Of a stretch of DNA of 60,074 nucleotides, positions 46,251 to 55,738 are shown one piece after another. Source of the stretch: Halobacteriovoraceae bacterium (lineage in GTDB: Bacteria; Bdellovibrionota; Bacteriovoracia; Bacteriovoracales; Bacteriovoracaceae); NCBI GenBank assembly GCA_002713145.1, contig PAVS01000022.1, positions 1 to 60,074 on the forward strand, read 5' to 3'. The translations under genes were made by a program, and so were the position numbers. The notes under the pieces were generated by a model. It was not told the origin of the DNA. It did not search any database and saw only the letters and a list, made by a program, of their open reading frames with translations. Position 1 is the stretch's first letter; each line of letters begins with the position of its first letter.

Positions 46251-48533
46251 ATGATGAGATTTGTTGCCATTTTTTTTACTTTATTAGTTAGTATTTCAGC
46301 TCTAGCAGATACACCTATTGGAACTCACCAAGATCTTTTCAAAATTTCTGAAATAAAAGTCCAAGGAAACAAAAAAGTTGAAGCAGAAGCTATACTAGAA
46401 AAAATTTCTGCTAAAAAAAATATGATGGTGGATAACTACACCATCAGAAACGACATCAAAACTATTTATAATATGAAGTATTTTGATTCAGTGGAAATGC
46501 ATCAAAATGGTTCTGTCCTACTGATTAAAGTTGTTGAGAAAAAGATCATAAGCAAAATTATCTTTGAAGGGAATGACGAAGTTTCTGAAGAAGATTTAAA
46601 AGAGCAGCTCAAAACTAAAGAATACAATATTTTAGACGTCAATACCATTAAGAGTGATGTTTTAACGTTGCAAAAATTTTATGAAGAAAAAGGTTTTTAC
46701 CTCGCTAATATTACCTACGATCTGACTAAAAATGAATTTGGTGGTCTCGATCTGACTTTTAAGATTAAGGAGTTTGATAAGGTCACGGTTAAGAAAATCC
46801 TTTTTCTGGGGAACCATGAACTTACTGACAGTGAACTTAAAGCGGTCATGTTCACCCAAGAGGAATCTCTTTTTTCTGGCCTGAGTGGCTCAGGGAATTT
46901 CAAGGAATTCTACTTTAAAACTGATGTTGAAAAACTTAAATATCTCTATAAATCCAAAGGCTTTTTACAGGTTAATATTGGCAACCCTGTGATTACCGTC
47001 TCTGAAGACAAGAAGTGGATTTTTATCACGATCAATGTGAAAGAAGGTCCTAAGTTTTCAGTCAATGATATTTATTTTAATGGAGAGTTGCTTTTCACAG
47101 AAAGTGAAATGCGTGATGAGATTAGGCTGACCAGTGGAGAAATATATTCTGAAGAAGTTCTTAGGCAAGATATCCAAAAACTCACAGAGATGTATCAAGA
47201 CAAAGGTTATGCTTTTGCTAACGTGCTTAGACGTCTGCAAATAGTTCCGGGTGAGAATAAGGTTGATATTCATTATTCTTTTGAGAAAGGTGAAATCGCT
47301 TATTTTGGAAAGATCATCGTGAAAGGGAATACGAAGACCCGAGACAAAGTTATCCGAAGAGAGCTGCGTATTCACGAAGGGATGAAATATTCGGGAAGCT
47401 TACTTCGCAGATCTAAAGAGAATGTCAATCGATTGGGATTCTTTGAGCAGGGAAGTGTTATATTTAATACAGTCTCGGTTAAAGGTAAGGACAATATTCT
47501 CAATGTAGAAATTTCCGTTAAAGAGAGACAAACTGGACAAATTTCACTGGGTGCAGGTTACTCTACCGCGACTCAAGGATTTTTCCAGGCGAGTATCGCT
47601 CAAAATAACTTTAGAGGAATGGGGCAAAACCTCAACCTTAACGTAAGTATTTCCAAATTCCAGAAAACATATAATTTTGGTTTTACTGAACCATACTTTT
47701 TAGATTCAAAATGGACAGCTGGTTGGGATATCTACCAAACTCAAAACGGTTTAATAAGCTCATTTAGTTCAGAGAAAAAAGGGGTGGATCTTAGAGTAGG
47801 GTACCCGATTTTTGAATACACCCGAGTCTTTTTAACACTGAGACATGAAGAAACAACCATTGAAGATGTGCGGAACCCTTCTGTAAACCTTGATCTAGAA
47901 AATGGGATTGCATCTACTCTGAGAACGACTCTTCGTTATGATAAACGAAATAATATTTTTGAACCCACTGATGGTCATTATGGTTCTTTATCTATTGAAT
48001 ATGCTGGATTTTATGGGGATCAGGATTGGATCAAAGGAACTGCTGAAGGGCGCTTTTATGAACCTGTTTATGAAGATTTTGTTTTTAGAACAAGATTGAG
48101 ACTAGAGCAAATTGCCAAGACTCCAGGAAGTGCAGGAATCCCACGAACTGAAAAATTTCAAATGGGTGGTTCTCGAAACATGAGAGGGTATAATTTTGAA
48201 GACATCGGACCTATTAGAGAGTTAGAAGATAAACAAGATGGCGAGCTTCGAGACTTTAATATTGGGGGACAAGTTTCTTTCTTATCTCAATTTGAAATTG
48301 AGCATCCTCTGGTAAAAGAAGCAGGTTTAAAATGGGTCGTTTTCTATGATGCAGGGAACGTCTTTTTAGAAGAACTTGACCCAGATGATTTTAAATTAAA
48401 AAGAGATTATGGTTTTGGTTTTAGATGGTTCTCACCAATTGGTGTGTTAAGATTTGAATTTGGATATCCTCTCGATGCTGAAGAAGGGCAAGAGGGCAAT
48501 CAGTTCCATTTTGATATTGGACAATTATTTTAA
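46251..48533 (+). CDS. bamA: Outer membrane protein assembly factor BamA
   Basis: The protein has 760 residues with a signal peptide (MMRFVAIFFTLLVSISALA). Five POTRA domains (about 27-420) are marked by repeated patterns such as ISKIIFEGNDEVSEEDLKEQL and VKKILFLGNHELTDSELKAV. A 16-strand barrel (about 430-760) carries the loop-6 motif MRGYNFEDIGP (usual VRGF/Y) and ends FHFDIGQLF with terminal Phe. BamA folds and inserts outer-membrane barrels. AAGG lies seven bases before the ATG pair at 46251/46254. skp follows 19 bases later. Confidence 0.95.
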   Translation: MMRFVAIFFTLLVSISALADTPIGTHQDLFKISEIKVQGNKKVEAEAILEKISAKKNMMVDNYTIRNDIKTIYNMKYFDSVEMHQNGSVLLIKVVEKKIISKIIFEGNDEVSEEDLKEQLKTKEYNILDVNTIKSDVLTLQKFYEEKGFYLANITYDLTKNEFGGLDLTFKIKEFDKVTVKKILFLGNHELTDSELKAVMFTQEESLFSGLSGSGNFKEFYFKTDVEKLKYLYKSKGFLQVNIGNPVITVSEDKKWIFITINVKEGPKFSVNDIYFNGELLFTESEMRDEIRLTSGEIYSEEVLRQDIQKLTEMYQDKGYAFANVLRRLQIVPGENKVDIHYSFEKGEIAYFGKIIVKGNTKTRDKVIRRELRIHEGMKYSGSLLRRSKENVNRLGFFEQGSVIFNTVSVKGKDNILNVEISVKERQTGQISLGAGYSTATQGFFQASIAQNNFRGMGQNLNLNVSISKFQKTYNFGFTEPYFLDSKWTAGWDIYQTQNGLISSFSSEKKGVDLRVGYPIFEYTRVFLTLRHEETTIEDVRNPSVNLDLENGIASTLRTTLRYDKRNNIFEPTDGHYGSLSIEYAGFYGDQDWIKGTAEGRFYEPVYEDFVFRTRLRLEQIAKTPGSAGIPRTEKFQMGGSRNMRGYNFEDIGPIRELEDKQDGELRDFNIGGQVSFLSQFEIEHPLVKEAGLKWVVFYDAGNVFLEELDPDDFKLKRDYGFGFRWFSPIGVLRFEFGYPLDAEEGQEGNQFHFDIGQLF

Positions 48534-48552
48534 AAAAATTAAGGAGCAAATT

Positions 48553-49059
48553 ATGAAAAGTTTATTGCTAGCAATGATATTAAGTTTTTCTGTATCAACT
48601 TATGCCAATGTAAAAGTTGGAATCGTCAATATTCAGAAAATTATCGTCACTATTAAAGAGGGGAAAAGTGTTGATTCGACCCTCAAAAAATCTTTTGCCT
48701 CAAAGCAGAAAAAAATTCAGGCTATGGAAGCAGATATCAAAGACATGCAAGAAAAGTTGCAAAAACAAAGTAAGGTCTTAAGTGATAGCGCTAAAGCAAA
48801 GAAGATGGAAGAGATCAATAAAAAAGTGATGGAAGCTAGAGCGCAGATGAATAAGTACCAAAAAGAAATTCAAAAGCAAGAAGCTGATTTGAAAAAGCCA
48901 ATCTTAGAAAAATTAAAGCCTATTATTGACGATATTTCTAAAGATGAAGGTGTGGCCATGACTTTTGAAATTAGTTCTAACCCTGTTGTTTATGCTCAAA
49001 ACAAAGTTGACCTCACAGACAAAGTGATTAAGGCTTACGACAAGAAACACTCAAAATAA
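48553..49059 (+). CDS. skp: Periplasmic chaperone Skp/OmpH
   Basis: The protein has 168 residues from the ATG at 48553, six bases after AAGGAG. A longer frame from 48454 lies inside bamA and is rejected. The signal peptide is MKSLLLAMILSFSVSTYA. The mature protein starts KVGIVNIQKIIV, the typical OmpH beginning, followed by long Lys/Glu-rich coiled-coil arms (about 45-130) that form the trimeric jellyfish chaperone. It escorts unfolded outer-membrane proteins to BamA, whose gene is directly upstream. lpxD starts three bases after its stop. Confidence 0.92.
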   Translation: MKSLLLAMILSFSVSTYANVKVGIVNIQKIIVTIKEGKSVDSTLKKSFASKQKKIQAMEADIKDMQEKLQKQSKVLSDSAKAKKMEEINKKVMEARAQMNKYQKEIQKQEADLKKPILEKLKPIIDDISKDEGVAMTFEISSNPVVYAQNKVDLTDKVIKAYDKKHSK

Positions 49060-49062
49060 CCT

Positions 49063-50100
49063 ATGAAGTTCAGTGACTTAAAACTTTTAGAGCCATCATT
49101 GGTGGCCCTAAAAGGTGACCCTGATCAATTTAAAATAGAGAGCATCTCTCATTCAGATGCTCCTCAAAAAAACACTTTTATTTTTGTAAAGTCACAAAAA
49201 TTCTTGGCAAATATAGGGCGCAGAGCTCAAGATCAAGATTACTCTCAAACCGGAATCGTTTTTGAAGCCAAATTTATAGAAGCTTTGGATGAGAACTCAA
49301 AAAAAGATGTTTTCAATCAATTTGGCTGGGTGGCTAAATGTGATGCTGTAAATAAAGCGATCAGTCTATTGAGCAAGCCTTTTTACGACAAAAAATACAA
49401 GGCCCTAAATTTTCAAGTTGATGGGAGAGAAATGGGAAATACTTCCATTGATCCTACCACTCGAATATCTCAAAATGTTTTTATTGGAGAGCATGTGAGA
49501 ATAGGTGCTCATTGTACGATCATGCCTGGAGTCACTATACTTCCTCATGTCGAAATTGCAGACCATACCATCATATATCCTGGTGTTGTTATTTACCCCT
49601 ATTGTAAAATAGGTCAGCATTGTCGAATTCACGCTAATGCGGTGATCGGCCTTGATGGATTTGGCTATAATTTCTTTGATGGTCAACATCATAAAGTCTG
49701 GCATCTTAACCATGTGGTTATTGAGGATCATGTTGAAATTGGAAGTTGTACCACCATCGATTGTGGTGCCTTTATTGATACTTATATTAAGACAGGAACG
49801 AAAATAGATAATGGCGTGCAACTGGCACATAATGTAGAAGTGGGAAAACATGTCATCATGTGTGCGGCTTCTGCATTAGCTGGTAGTGCTGAAGTCGGTG
49901 ATTATTGCGTTTTCGCAGGAAGTGCTGGTGTTGCCCCTAATGCACGTTTAGGAAATGGAGTGCAAGTCGGGGCTTTATCTATGATCAGTGAAAATGCAAT
50001 TATTGAACCCAATACAGTTTGGGCCGGAACACCCGCTAGACCACTTAAAGAGTGGCTCAAGGGCAAAGCCGTGCTAAGAAAATTAATAAAAAGTAGGTAA
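49063..50100 (+). CDS. lpxD: UDP-3-O-acyl-glucosamine N-acyltransferase LpxD
   Basis: The protein has 345 residues. An N-terminal uridine-binding domain (about 1-100) is followed by a left-handed beta helix with hexapeptide repeats (IGEHVRIGAHCTIMPGVTIL, VVIYPYCKIGQHCRI). The catalytic His lies in VQLAHNVEVG. HANAVIGLDGFGY replaces the more common IGSDGFGF. A C-terminal helix ends the protein. It adds the second (N-linked) hydroxyacyl chain in lipid A synthesis. Three bases separate it from skp and two from fabZ. Confidence 0.94.
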   Translation: MKFSDLKLLEPSLVALKGDPDQFKIESISHSDAPQKNTFIFVKSQKFLANIGRRAQDQDYSQTGIVFEAKFIEALDENSKKDVFNQFGWVAKCDAVNKAISLLSKPFYDKKYKALNFQVDGREMGNTSIDPTTRISQNVFIGEHVRIGAHCTIMPGVTILPHVEIADHTIIYPGVVIYPYCKIGQHCRIHANAVIGLDGFGYNFFDGQHHKVWHLNHVVIEDHVEIGSCTTIDCGAFIDTYIKTGTKIDNGVQLAHNVEVGKHVIMCAASALAGSAEVGDYCVFAGSAGVAPNARLGNGVQVGALSMISENAIIEPNTVWAGTPARPLKEWLKGKAVLRKLIKSR

Positions 50101-50102
50101 GT

Positions 50103-50594
50103 ATGCTTGTATCCAAAGAAGAAGTATTTAACTTTCTCCCTCACAAACCCCCTTTTCTTTTTGTCGATACAGTTGAGTCTGTGACGATCCCGGAAAATAT
50201 TGATAAAGAGAATATTTCCAGCAAAGATTTAGTCGGGGCTAAAGTCATCGCTCATTATAGTGTGCGAGAAGATCTTGAGATTCTCGCAGGTCATTTTCCT
50301 GGCAACCCTATTCTTCCAGGAGTTATCCAAGTTGAAATGATGGCCCAATCATCTGCTTTTATGACACTGGCCCTCAATGATATGAAATTGGAAGGGATGA
50401 AAGTGGAAACTTTATTATTAGGTGTTGATAATGCAAAATTTAGAAAACCTATTTTCCCTGGAATGGATCTAGAAATTCATGCCACCATGGATAAGTGTCG
50501 CGGTCAGATGGCCACTTATCATTGTGAAATTTATTCTGCGGGAGAAAAAGTTTCTGAAGCCAAATTTTTAGCGCAAATAAAAGTTAATTTATAA
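50103..50594 (+). CDS. fabZ: 3-hydroxyacyl-ACP dehydratase FabZ
   Basis: This 163-residue hot-dog enzyme has LPHKPPFLFVDTVES at the start and the catalytic GHFPGNPILPGVIQVEMMAQ (His and Glu). An insertion at about 26-42 (PENIDKENISSKDL) makes it slightly longer than the usual ~150. It dehydrates 3-hydroxyacyl-ACP in fatty acid elongation and competes with LpxA/LpxD for hydroxyacyl-ACP, which explains its place between them. It starts two bases after lpxD and ends ten bases before lpxA. Confidence 0.94.
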   Translation: MLVSKEEVFNFLPHKPPFLFVDTVESVTIPENIDKENISSKDLVGAKVIAHYSVREDLEILAGHFPGNPILPGVIQVEMMAQSSAFMTLALNDMKLEGMKVETLLLGVDNAKFRKPIFPGMDLEIHATMDKCRGQMATYHCEIYSAGEKVSEAKFLAQIKVNL

Positions 50595-50604
50595 GGAAAT
50601 AACT

Positions 50605-51399
50605 ATGACAAAGAATATTCACCCCACTGCGATTGTAGAAGATGGCGCAATTTTGGGGGAAGATGTTTTCATTGGTCCCTATTCCATTGTTGGTCCAAAC
50701 GTTAAAATTGGAAACGGAACCGTTTTAAAATCCCATGTGTTTGTTGATGGACATACTGATATTGGAGCCATGAATGAAATTCATCAGTTTTCTTCCATCG
50801 GTGTTCCTCCTCAAGATAAGTCTTATAAAAATGAAAAAACGCAGACTATTATTGGGGATCATAATTTATTTAGAGAAAATTGTACCGTTCACAGGGCCAC
50901 AACCAAACAAGATAAGAAAACGATTATAGGCAACCATGGCTATTTTATGACGGGAGTTCATTTCGCTCACGATTGCGTGGTGGGTGACCATGTGACCCTG
51001 GCCAATGGAACGATGTGTGCAGGCCACGTTATTTTAGGTGATTATGTACAGATGGGTGGGGCCTGTGGGGTCACGCCTTTTTGCCATGTGGGTAAAGGTG
51101 CTTTTATTGGAGCTGCCAGTGCTATTGATAAAGATATCCCTCAGTTTTGTGCAGCCTTTGGAAATAGAATTAGATTAAAAGGCGTAAATATTATTGGTCT
51201 AAGAAGAAGAGGGTATTCTAAAGAAGTTGTGTCCGAAGTAGTTGAGTTTTATCGCATGATGGAGTCATCAGCTCTCTCTCCCAGAGGATTTGTCAATCAC
51301 CCTGAAAACACTGCTGAATACCAAGGTAATGAAATTATTCAAGAGTGGATTACCTTTATTAAAAACTCTGAAATTGGACTTCCTACATTTATGTCGTAA
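50605..51399 (+). CDS. lpxA: UDP-GlcNAc acyltransferase LpxA
   Basis: The protein has 264 residues. A left-handed beta helix of hexapeptide repeats (IHPTAIVEDGAILGEDVFIG) covers about 5-190, with the catalytic His in GVHFAHDCVVG (about 120). The C-terminal helical domain begins GLRRRGYSKEVVSEV. LpxA adds the first 3-hydroxyacyl chain to UDP-GlcNAc, or to UDP-GlcNAc3N in organisms making diamino lipid A. The following gene makes the second possibility worth testing. AAGGAAA precedes the ATG at 50605. Confidence 0.94.
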   Translation: MTKNIHPTAIVEDGAILGEDVFIGPYSIVGPNVKIGNGTVLKSHVFVDGHTDIGAMNEIHQFSSIGVPPQDKSYKNEKTQTIIGDHNLFRENCTVHRATTKQDKKTIIGNHGYFMTGVHFAHDCVVGDHVTLANGTMCAGHVILGDYVQMGGACGVTPFCHVGKGAFIGAASAIDKDIPQFCAAFGNRIRLKGVNIIGLRRRGYSKEVVSEVVEFYRMMESSALSPRGFVNHPENTAEYQGNEIIQEWITFIKNSEIGLPTFMS

Positions 51400-51413
51400 G
51401 AAAAAGGGAAGAT

Positions 51414-52364
51414 ATGGAAAAAGTAAAAGTCGCATTAATTGGATATGGACACTTAGGAAAATGGCATGCTCAAAAAGCTGACCAACTTGAGAACTCTGAA
51501 TTAGTGGCCATTGTAGAATCTTTTCCGCAAAACCAACAAGCGGCCAAAGAAGCCCATCCCAATGTCAAAGTCGTTGAAGATCTAAATGAGGTCATTAATG
51601 AGATCGATGCGGCTCTTATTGTCACCCCTACTTCTCTTCACTTTGATATAGCTAAAGACTTACTTAAAGCTAATAAACATATCTTTTGTGAAAAGCCTCT
51701 TTGTTCTAGTTTACAACAGGCCCAGGAGCTTTCTCAGTATAAAAAAGATGTAAAGCTGCAAGTCGGCCACAGTGAACGATGCCATGCTGCTTGGGAAGAA
51801 TTACGCCCAACATTCACTGAGCTTCCTGCCAATAAAATGATTCGACTGCAAAGGTTTGCCCCCTTTAAAGGAAGGGCAACAGATGTTGATGTGGTTCAAG
51901 ATCTCATGATTCATGACATTGATTTATTGCTCTATCTCTTTCCCCATAAAATAAAAAGTGTCAGAGCTTTGGGACAAAAAATAAGAACGGCTAATTGGGA
52001 TCATGTGACGGCACATTTTTATTTTGAAAATGGCGACGAAGCTATGATCGTCTCCGGCCGCAATCACGTCAAAGAAGAGAGAAGCTTAGAAGTGATGAGT
52101 GAGAAAGGCTGTCACTTTGTGGACTTGTTTCAAAACAAGATCAGTTATGCCACTCATGGACAATTTGATTCTGGAGAATACGTGCAAACTCATAGCTACG
52201 AAAAAAGGGATCATCTACTTATAGAACAAAAAGCTTTCTATGAGTCTATTTTGCAAGATAAAAAAGAATTCGTTACTTACGAAGATGGGGTTGCGGCTAT
52301 TAAAATAATAGAATGTGTTTTAAAAAGCCTTGATACTCATCAAGAAGTTCAAATCAATGACTAG
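51414..52364 (+). CDS. Gfo/Idh/MocA-family dehydrogenase in the lpx operon (possible GnnA)
   Basis: The protein has 316 residues. The Rossmann motif is GYGHLGKWHA (about 10-19), followed by IVTPTSLHFDIA and the EKP signature in FCEKPLCSS. The C-terminal part contains DLMIHDIDLLLYLF, a typical family active-site segment. It lies between lpxA (14 bases) and lpxB (8-base overlap). GnnA, the enzyme that oxidises the 3-OH of UDP-GlcNAc on the way to UDP-GlcNAc3N for diamino lipid A, belongs to this family. A GnnA role is therefore likely but not proven. No GnnB-type aminotransferase gene is in the window. Confidence 0.85.
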   Translation: MEKVKVALIGYGHLGKWHAQKADQLENSELVAIVESFPQNQQAAKEAHPNVKVVEDLNEVINEIDAALIVTPTSLHFDIAKDLLKANKHIFCEKPLCSSLQQAQELSQYKKDVKLQVGHSERCHAAWEELRPTFTELPANKMIRLQRFAPFKGRATDVDVVQDLMIHDIDLLLYLFPHKIKSVRALGQKIRTANWDHVTAHFYFENGDEAMIVSGRNHVKEERSLEVMSEKGCHFVDLFQNKISYATHGQFDSGEYVQTHSYEKRDHLLIEQKAFYESILQDKKEFVTYEDGVAAIKIIECVLKSLDTHQEVQIND

Positions 52365-53484
52365 ACAAAGTTGCCTTATCATTGCTGGGGAGAAGTCAGG
52401 GGAAGATCATGCCATGACCTTTTTGCCTCAGATTATGCAACAAAAGCCTGAGTGTGATTTTTACGGTGTGGGAGGGGATAAGCTGTCTCACCTAGGAGTG
52501 GAGTTACTTTATCATTTAAAAGATTTTTCAGGCATAGGTATCACAGAAATAGTGAGTAAATTACCTTTTTACTTCAAAGCCCTTGATCATATTTTAGAGG
52601 AAGTTGAGAAGAGGCAAACTAAGACTGCGATCCTCATCGACTTTCAAGGTTTTAATTTAAAATTGGCCAAGAAGTTAAAGAAGCTCAATGTGGAAGTTCT
52701 CTATTATGTCGCCCCACAGGCTTGGGTATGGAAGCCATGGAGAGCAAAAGTCTTAGAACAAAATGTTCATACATTATTTACAATTCTTCCTTTTGAAAAG
52801 AATTGGTTTCAACAAAGAGGAGTGACGAAGGTCAAAAGCGTTGTTCATCCGCTGATGATAGAGCATAAAGAAAATTTAGGCGCTTTAGTTCCTTTTTCGG
52901 CCCTTGATTTAAGAAAAACGACTCTTAAGATTTTATTGCTGCCAGGTTCACGAAATGTTGAAGTCTCCAAGCTGCTCCCCACTTTTGCCGCAGCAGTAAG
53001 TCAGTTAAAAGAGAAATTTGATTTAGAGGTAGGCATCGTTAAGTCTGAGTCAGTTCAAAGTGAACATTACCAATCAGCATCTCTTAGCTTTGACAAAGAG
53101 TGGAAATCTGAAGAACTCAAAGAGGCACTCGGTTGGTCTCATATGGCGATTGCAGCCAGTGGGACGGTGACCCTTGCTACGGGACTCTATCGCGTTCCCA
53201 CTATCGTTTGCTATAAAGTTTCCAAATTAACGGAGATCATTTTAAAATTATTCATCACCTATAAAGGGCCAGCAAGTTTAACTAATATTATTCACGAGAA
53301 GATGCTTTTTCCTGAGTTTGTTCAAGAAGAAGTGACTGTTGATAATATTGTGACGGCCGCAAGTTTTTGGATTAACCATCCTCAACATTATAATGAGCTG
53401 GTCTCTCAACTCGCAACGACTGCTCAAAAACTCTCAGGTGATGATTTTTCTGTTTCAGACTATATGAGTGAGGTTATTAGCTAA
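52357..53484 (+). CDS. lpxB: Lipid-A-disaccharide synthase LpxB
   Basis: The protein has 375 residues, starting at ATG 52357 within the end of the dehydrogenase gene. GT-B family features are IIAGEKSGEDHAM (variant of GExSGD), YGVGGDKLSHLGVEL, YYVAPQAWVWKPWRAK, LLLPGSRNVEV and SGTVTLATGLYRVP. The essential Asp of E. coli (D98 in IDAPDFN) corresponds to Asp95 in LIDFQGFN. LpxB condenses UDP-diacyl-glucosamine with lipid X to form the lipid A disaccharide. No LpxH or LpxI gene is present in this operon. Its TAA shares a base with the lpxK start. Confidence 0.92.
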   Translation: MTRQSCLIIAGEKSGEDHAMTFLPQIMQQKPECDFYGVGGDKLSHLGVELLYHLKDFSGIGITEIVSKLPFYFKALDHILEEVEKRQTKTAILIDFQGFNLKLAKKLKKLNVEVLYYVAPQAWVWKPWRAKVLEQNVHTLFTILPFEKNWFQQRGVTKVKSVVHPLMIEHKENLGALVPFSALDLRKTTLKILLLPGSRNVEVSKLLPTFAAAVSQLKEKFDLEVGIVKSESVQSEHYQSASLSFDKEWKSEELKEALGWSHMAIAASGTVTLATGLYRVPTIVCYKVSKLTEIILKLFITYKGPASLTNIIHEKMLFPEFVQEEVTVDNIVTAASFWINHPQHYNELVSQLATTAQKLSGDDFSVSDYMSEVIS

Positions 53485-54554
53485 TGAACTTAAATCAATT
53501 CCTCTTTAACAGTTTAGTCCGCAAACCACTTTCTAAGATTTGGGAGTCGGCCTATAGGACCAGACGCTCATTTTATGAATATGGAATTGTTAAAAAAGAA
53601 TACTTTAAAGTTCCTATTGTCTCTATTGGTAATATAACTTTCGGAGGTACCGGAAAGACACCTATGATTATTTGGTTAGTGAATCAAATAGAAGAATGGG
53701 GACTTAAACCGGTGGTTTTAACCAGAGGCTATAAAGGCAAGCTTGAGCATAGCTCGGGAATTATATTTTCTGGGCAAAAGTTTTTGTCCAATCCTACGGA
53801 GTATGGAGATGAACCTCTGCTCATTTCTAAAAAGATGAAGTCCGGCGCTGTCATTGTTGGAAAAAATAGAACTCAAAATTTAAAAAAATATTTTAGTGAG
53901 GTTGAACCTGATATTGTTCTTTTAGATGATGGGTTTCAGCATATCCAGCTTTATCGCTCTCTCAATATTGTGGTTTTTGATGCACTCTTACCTCTGACAA
54001 GTTATCAAACCGCACCTATGGGATATTTAAGAGAAGGACTGACTGCTTTAAAGGATGCAGATGTTATTCTAATTAGTCGCTCAGACCAAGTGTCAGTAGA
54101 AAAAATAAATAATCTGCTTAAGCTTCTTAAACCCTATTATCCCAAAGGGATTCCCGTTGGGACTCTTTCTTATAAACCTGTGGGAGTTTATGATGGATAT
54201 GATCAAAAAGTCATGGACGTTGAAGAATTTAGGGGGCGTAAAGTTATTGCCCTCACGGCCATCGCTTCTCCTGAGTCTTTTTATCATCTACTAGAAGAAA
54301 ATGGTGCTGAGATTATTTCAAAAGCCGTCTTTCCCGATCATCATTTTTTTAATCATAAAGATATTAATGAGTTACTTGCTGAATGTGTCAAACATGACGC
54401 TGTTATAGTGACCAGTGAAAAAGATATGGTTAAAATTAGAAAGATCACAAAAGATCCCCGTATCGTTTTTGTCAACATTGCGGTTCATTTCCTAAGTGGG
54501 GAAGATGAAGTGGTGGCCAAAATACGCAAGATATTGAATCTTGATTATAATTAG
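53484..54554 (+). CDS. lpxK: Tetraacyldisaccharide 4'-kinase LpxK
   Basis: The protein has 356 residues. An N-terminal membrane-associated helix region is followed by the P-loop GGTGKTP (54-60) in SIGNITFGGTGKTP. The conserved LLDDGFQHIQLYRSLNIVVFD segment and the late DHHFF motif (FPDHHFFNHKDI) follow. LpxK phosphorylates the lipid A precursor at the 4' position. Its presence indicates that at least an intermediate is phosphorylated, even if the final lipid A is later modified. It overlaps lpxB by one base. The next gene follows after 48 bases. Confidence 0.94.
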   Translation: MNLNQFLFNSLVRKPLSKIWESAYRTRRSFYEYGIVKKEYFKVPIVSIGNITFGGTGKTPMIIWLVNQIEEWGLKPVVLTRGYKGKLEHSSGIIFSGQKFLSNPTEYGDEPLLISKKMKSGAVIVGKNRTQNLKKYFSEVEPDIVLLDDGFQHIQLYRSLNIVVFDALLPLTSYQTAPMGYLREGLTALKDADVILISRSDQVSVEKINNLLKLLKPYYPKGIPVGTLSYKPVGVYDGYDQKVMDVEEFRGRKVIALTAIASPESFYHLLEENGAEIISKAVFPDHHFFNHKDINELLAECVKHDAVIVTSEKDMVKIRKITKDPRIVFVNIAVHFLSGEDEVVAKIRKILNLDYN

Positions 54555-54602
54555 TCTGGGCCATAAAATAGTACTAATTTAAAATTATTCAAAGGTCTTA
54601 TT

Positions 54603-55724
54603 TTGTTCAAATCACTCTTATTATTATTTCTTGTCACATTTATCTCTTGCTCAACGGCATCCTTTAAAAAATTATTTGGAGGCTCTGAAGATACCTCGAA
54701 AAGAAATCAAGCGCTCATGAAAGATTTTAAAGTTGAAGATGATGTGATGGATAAGTTTGAAGTGATAAAAGACCCAAAGAGAAATAAAAAAAATGCTGAT
54801 AAGCCTCTAGAGAAAAAACAAGAGCAGCCAAAAGCTAAAAAAGCTGCCGCGAAGCCGGCTCCTAAAAAAGCCACCCCTCAACCGACACCGGTCAAAACGT
54901 CACAAAAGAGAGTGAGTAAAAAAACGCAACCTCAACCTGCTAAGGAAAAAGGTCTCACCTACCCAGATGATATTCCGGAAGAGTTTAAAGATTACGATCA
55001 AGAAAGCCTGAGTTTTTGGAATCTGTTTGCCCCCATTCTTTTTGTGGGAGAAAAAGCTGTTTATTCCATCAAGTACGGTATTATAGATACTGGCAGTATA
55101 TCCATCGAAACAAAACCAAGTACGGTGATGGGAGATGAGCCCGTTTATCATCTGCGCGCAAGGGTCAAAACTTCAGATTATTATTCTTATTTATACGAAT
55201 TAGACGATGTTGCCGATTCTTATGTGACCAAAAAGAATTTTATCCCTCTTAAATTTTCTTTGATCCAACGAGAGAGTTCACAAGATATAGATGATCTCCA
55301 GCTCTTTGATCTTGAAAAGCTGCAGAGTTACTCTTTTTATAAAAGAGTCACGAAAGAGAAGACTAAAAAGAAAAAAAAGACTCAGCCTATACCTCATTAT
55401 TTTCAGGACCCCCTTTCTATTATGTATTTCATAAGAGGGCTACCCATGGATAAAGAACAGACCTTTAAAATCCCAGTTGTAAATAAAGGTAAAGTGGAAA
55501 TGATGACAGTCACCCCAAAAGGAAAAGATAAGTTCAAAACTAAAATTGGAAATATTGAAGCCTACCGGTTAGATGTAAGTAGTACTGGAGAAGGGAAAAC
55601 CATCAAGGGGGGGAATATGACCTTTTGGTTTGATACTGAGCCCTCTCGAATGCTCGTAAAATTCAAAGCTAAAATTAAAATCGGCTCTATTAGTGGTGAG
55701 ATTATTGAATACGACAGACCTTAG
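54603..55724 (+). CDS. DUF3108-domain lipoprotein
   Basis: The protein has 373 residues and begins with TTG at 54603, seven bases after AAAGG. The lipobox FISC (LLLLFLVTFISC) predicts a lipoprotein. A Lys/Ala/Pro-rich linker at about 60-120 (KKAAAKPAPKKATPQP) is followed by the DUF3108 domain at about 140-373: GEKAVYSIKYGIIDTGSISIE, ELDDVADSYVT, IMYFIRGLPM and FWFDTEPSRMLVKFKAKI. DUF3108 proteins are periplasmic beta-rich proteins of poorly known function, often near envelope genes. It is 14 bases upstream of the glycosyltransferase gene, at the end of the lpx operon. Confidence 0.82.
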   Translation: MFKSLLLLFLVTFISCSTASFKKLFGGSEDTSKRNQALMKDFKVEDDVMDKFEVIKDPKRNKKNADKPLEKKQEQPKAKKAAAKPAPKKATPQPTPVKTSQKRVSKKTQPQPAKEKGLTYPDDIPEEFKDYDQESLSFWNLFAPILFVGEKAVYSIKYGIIDTGSISIETKPSTVMGDEPVYHLRARVKTSDYYSYLYELDDVADSYVTKKNFIPLKFSLIQRESSQDIDDLQLFDLEKLQSYSFYKRVTKEKTKKKKKTQPIPHYFQDPLSIMYFIRGLPMDKEQTFKIPVVNKGKVEMMTVTPKGKDKFKTKIGNIEAYRLDVSSTGEGKTIKGGNMTFWFDTEPSRMLVKFKAKIKIGSISGEIIEYDRP

Positions 55725-55738
55725 TTGGAGTTCAACTT

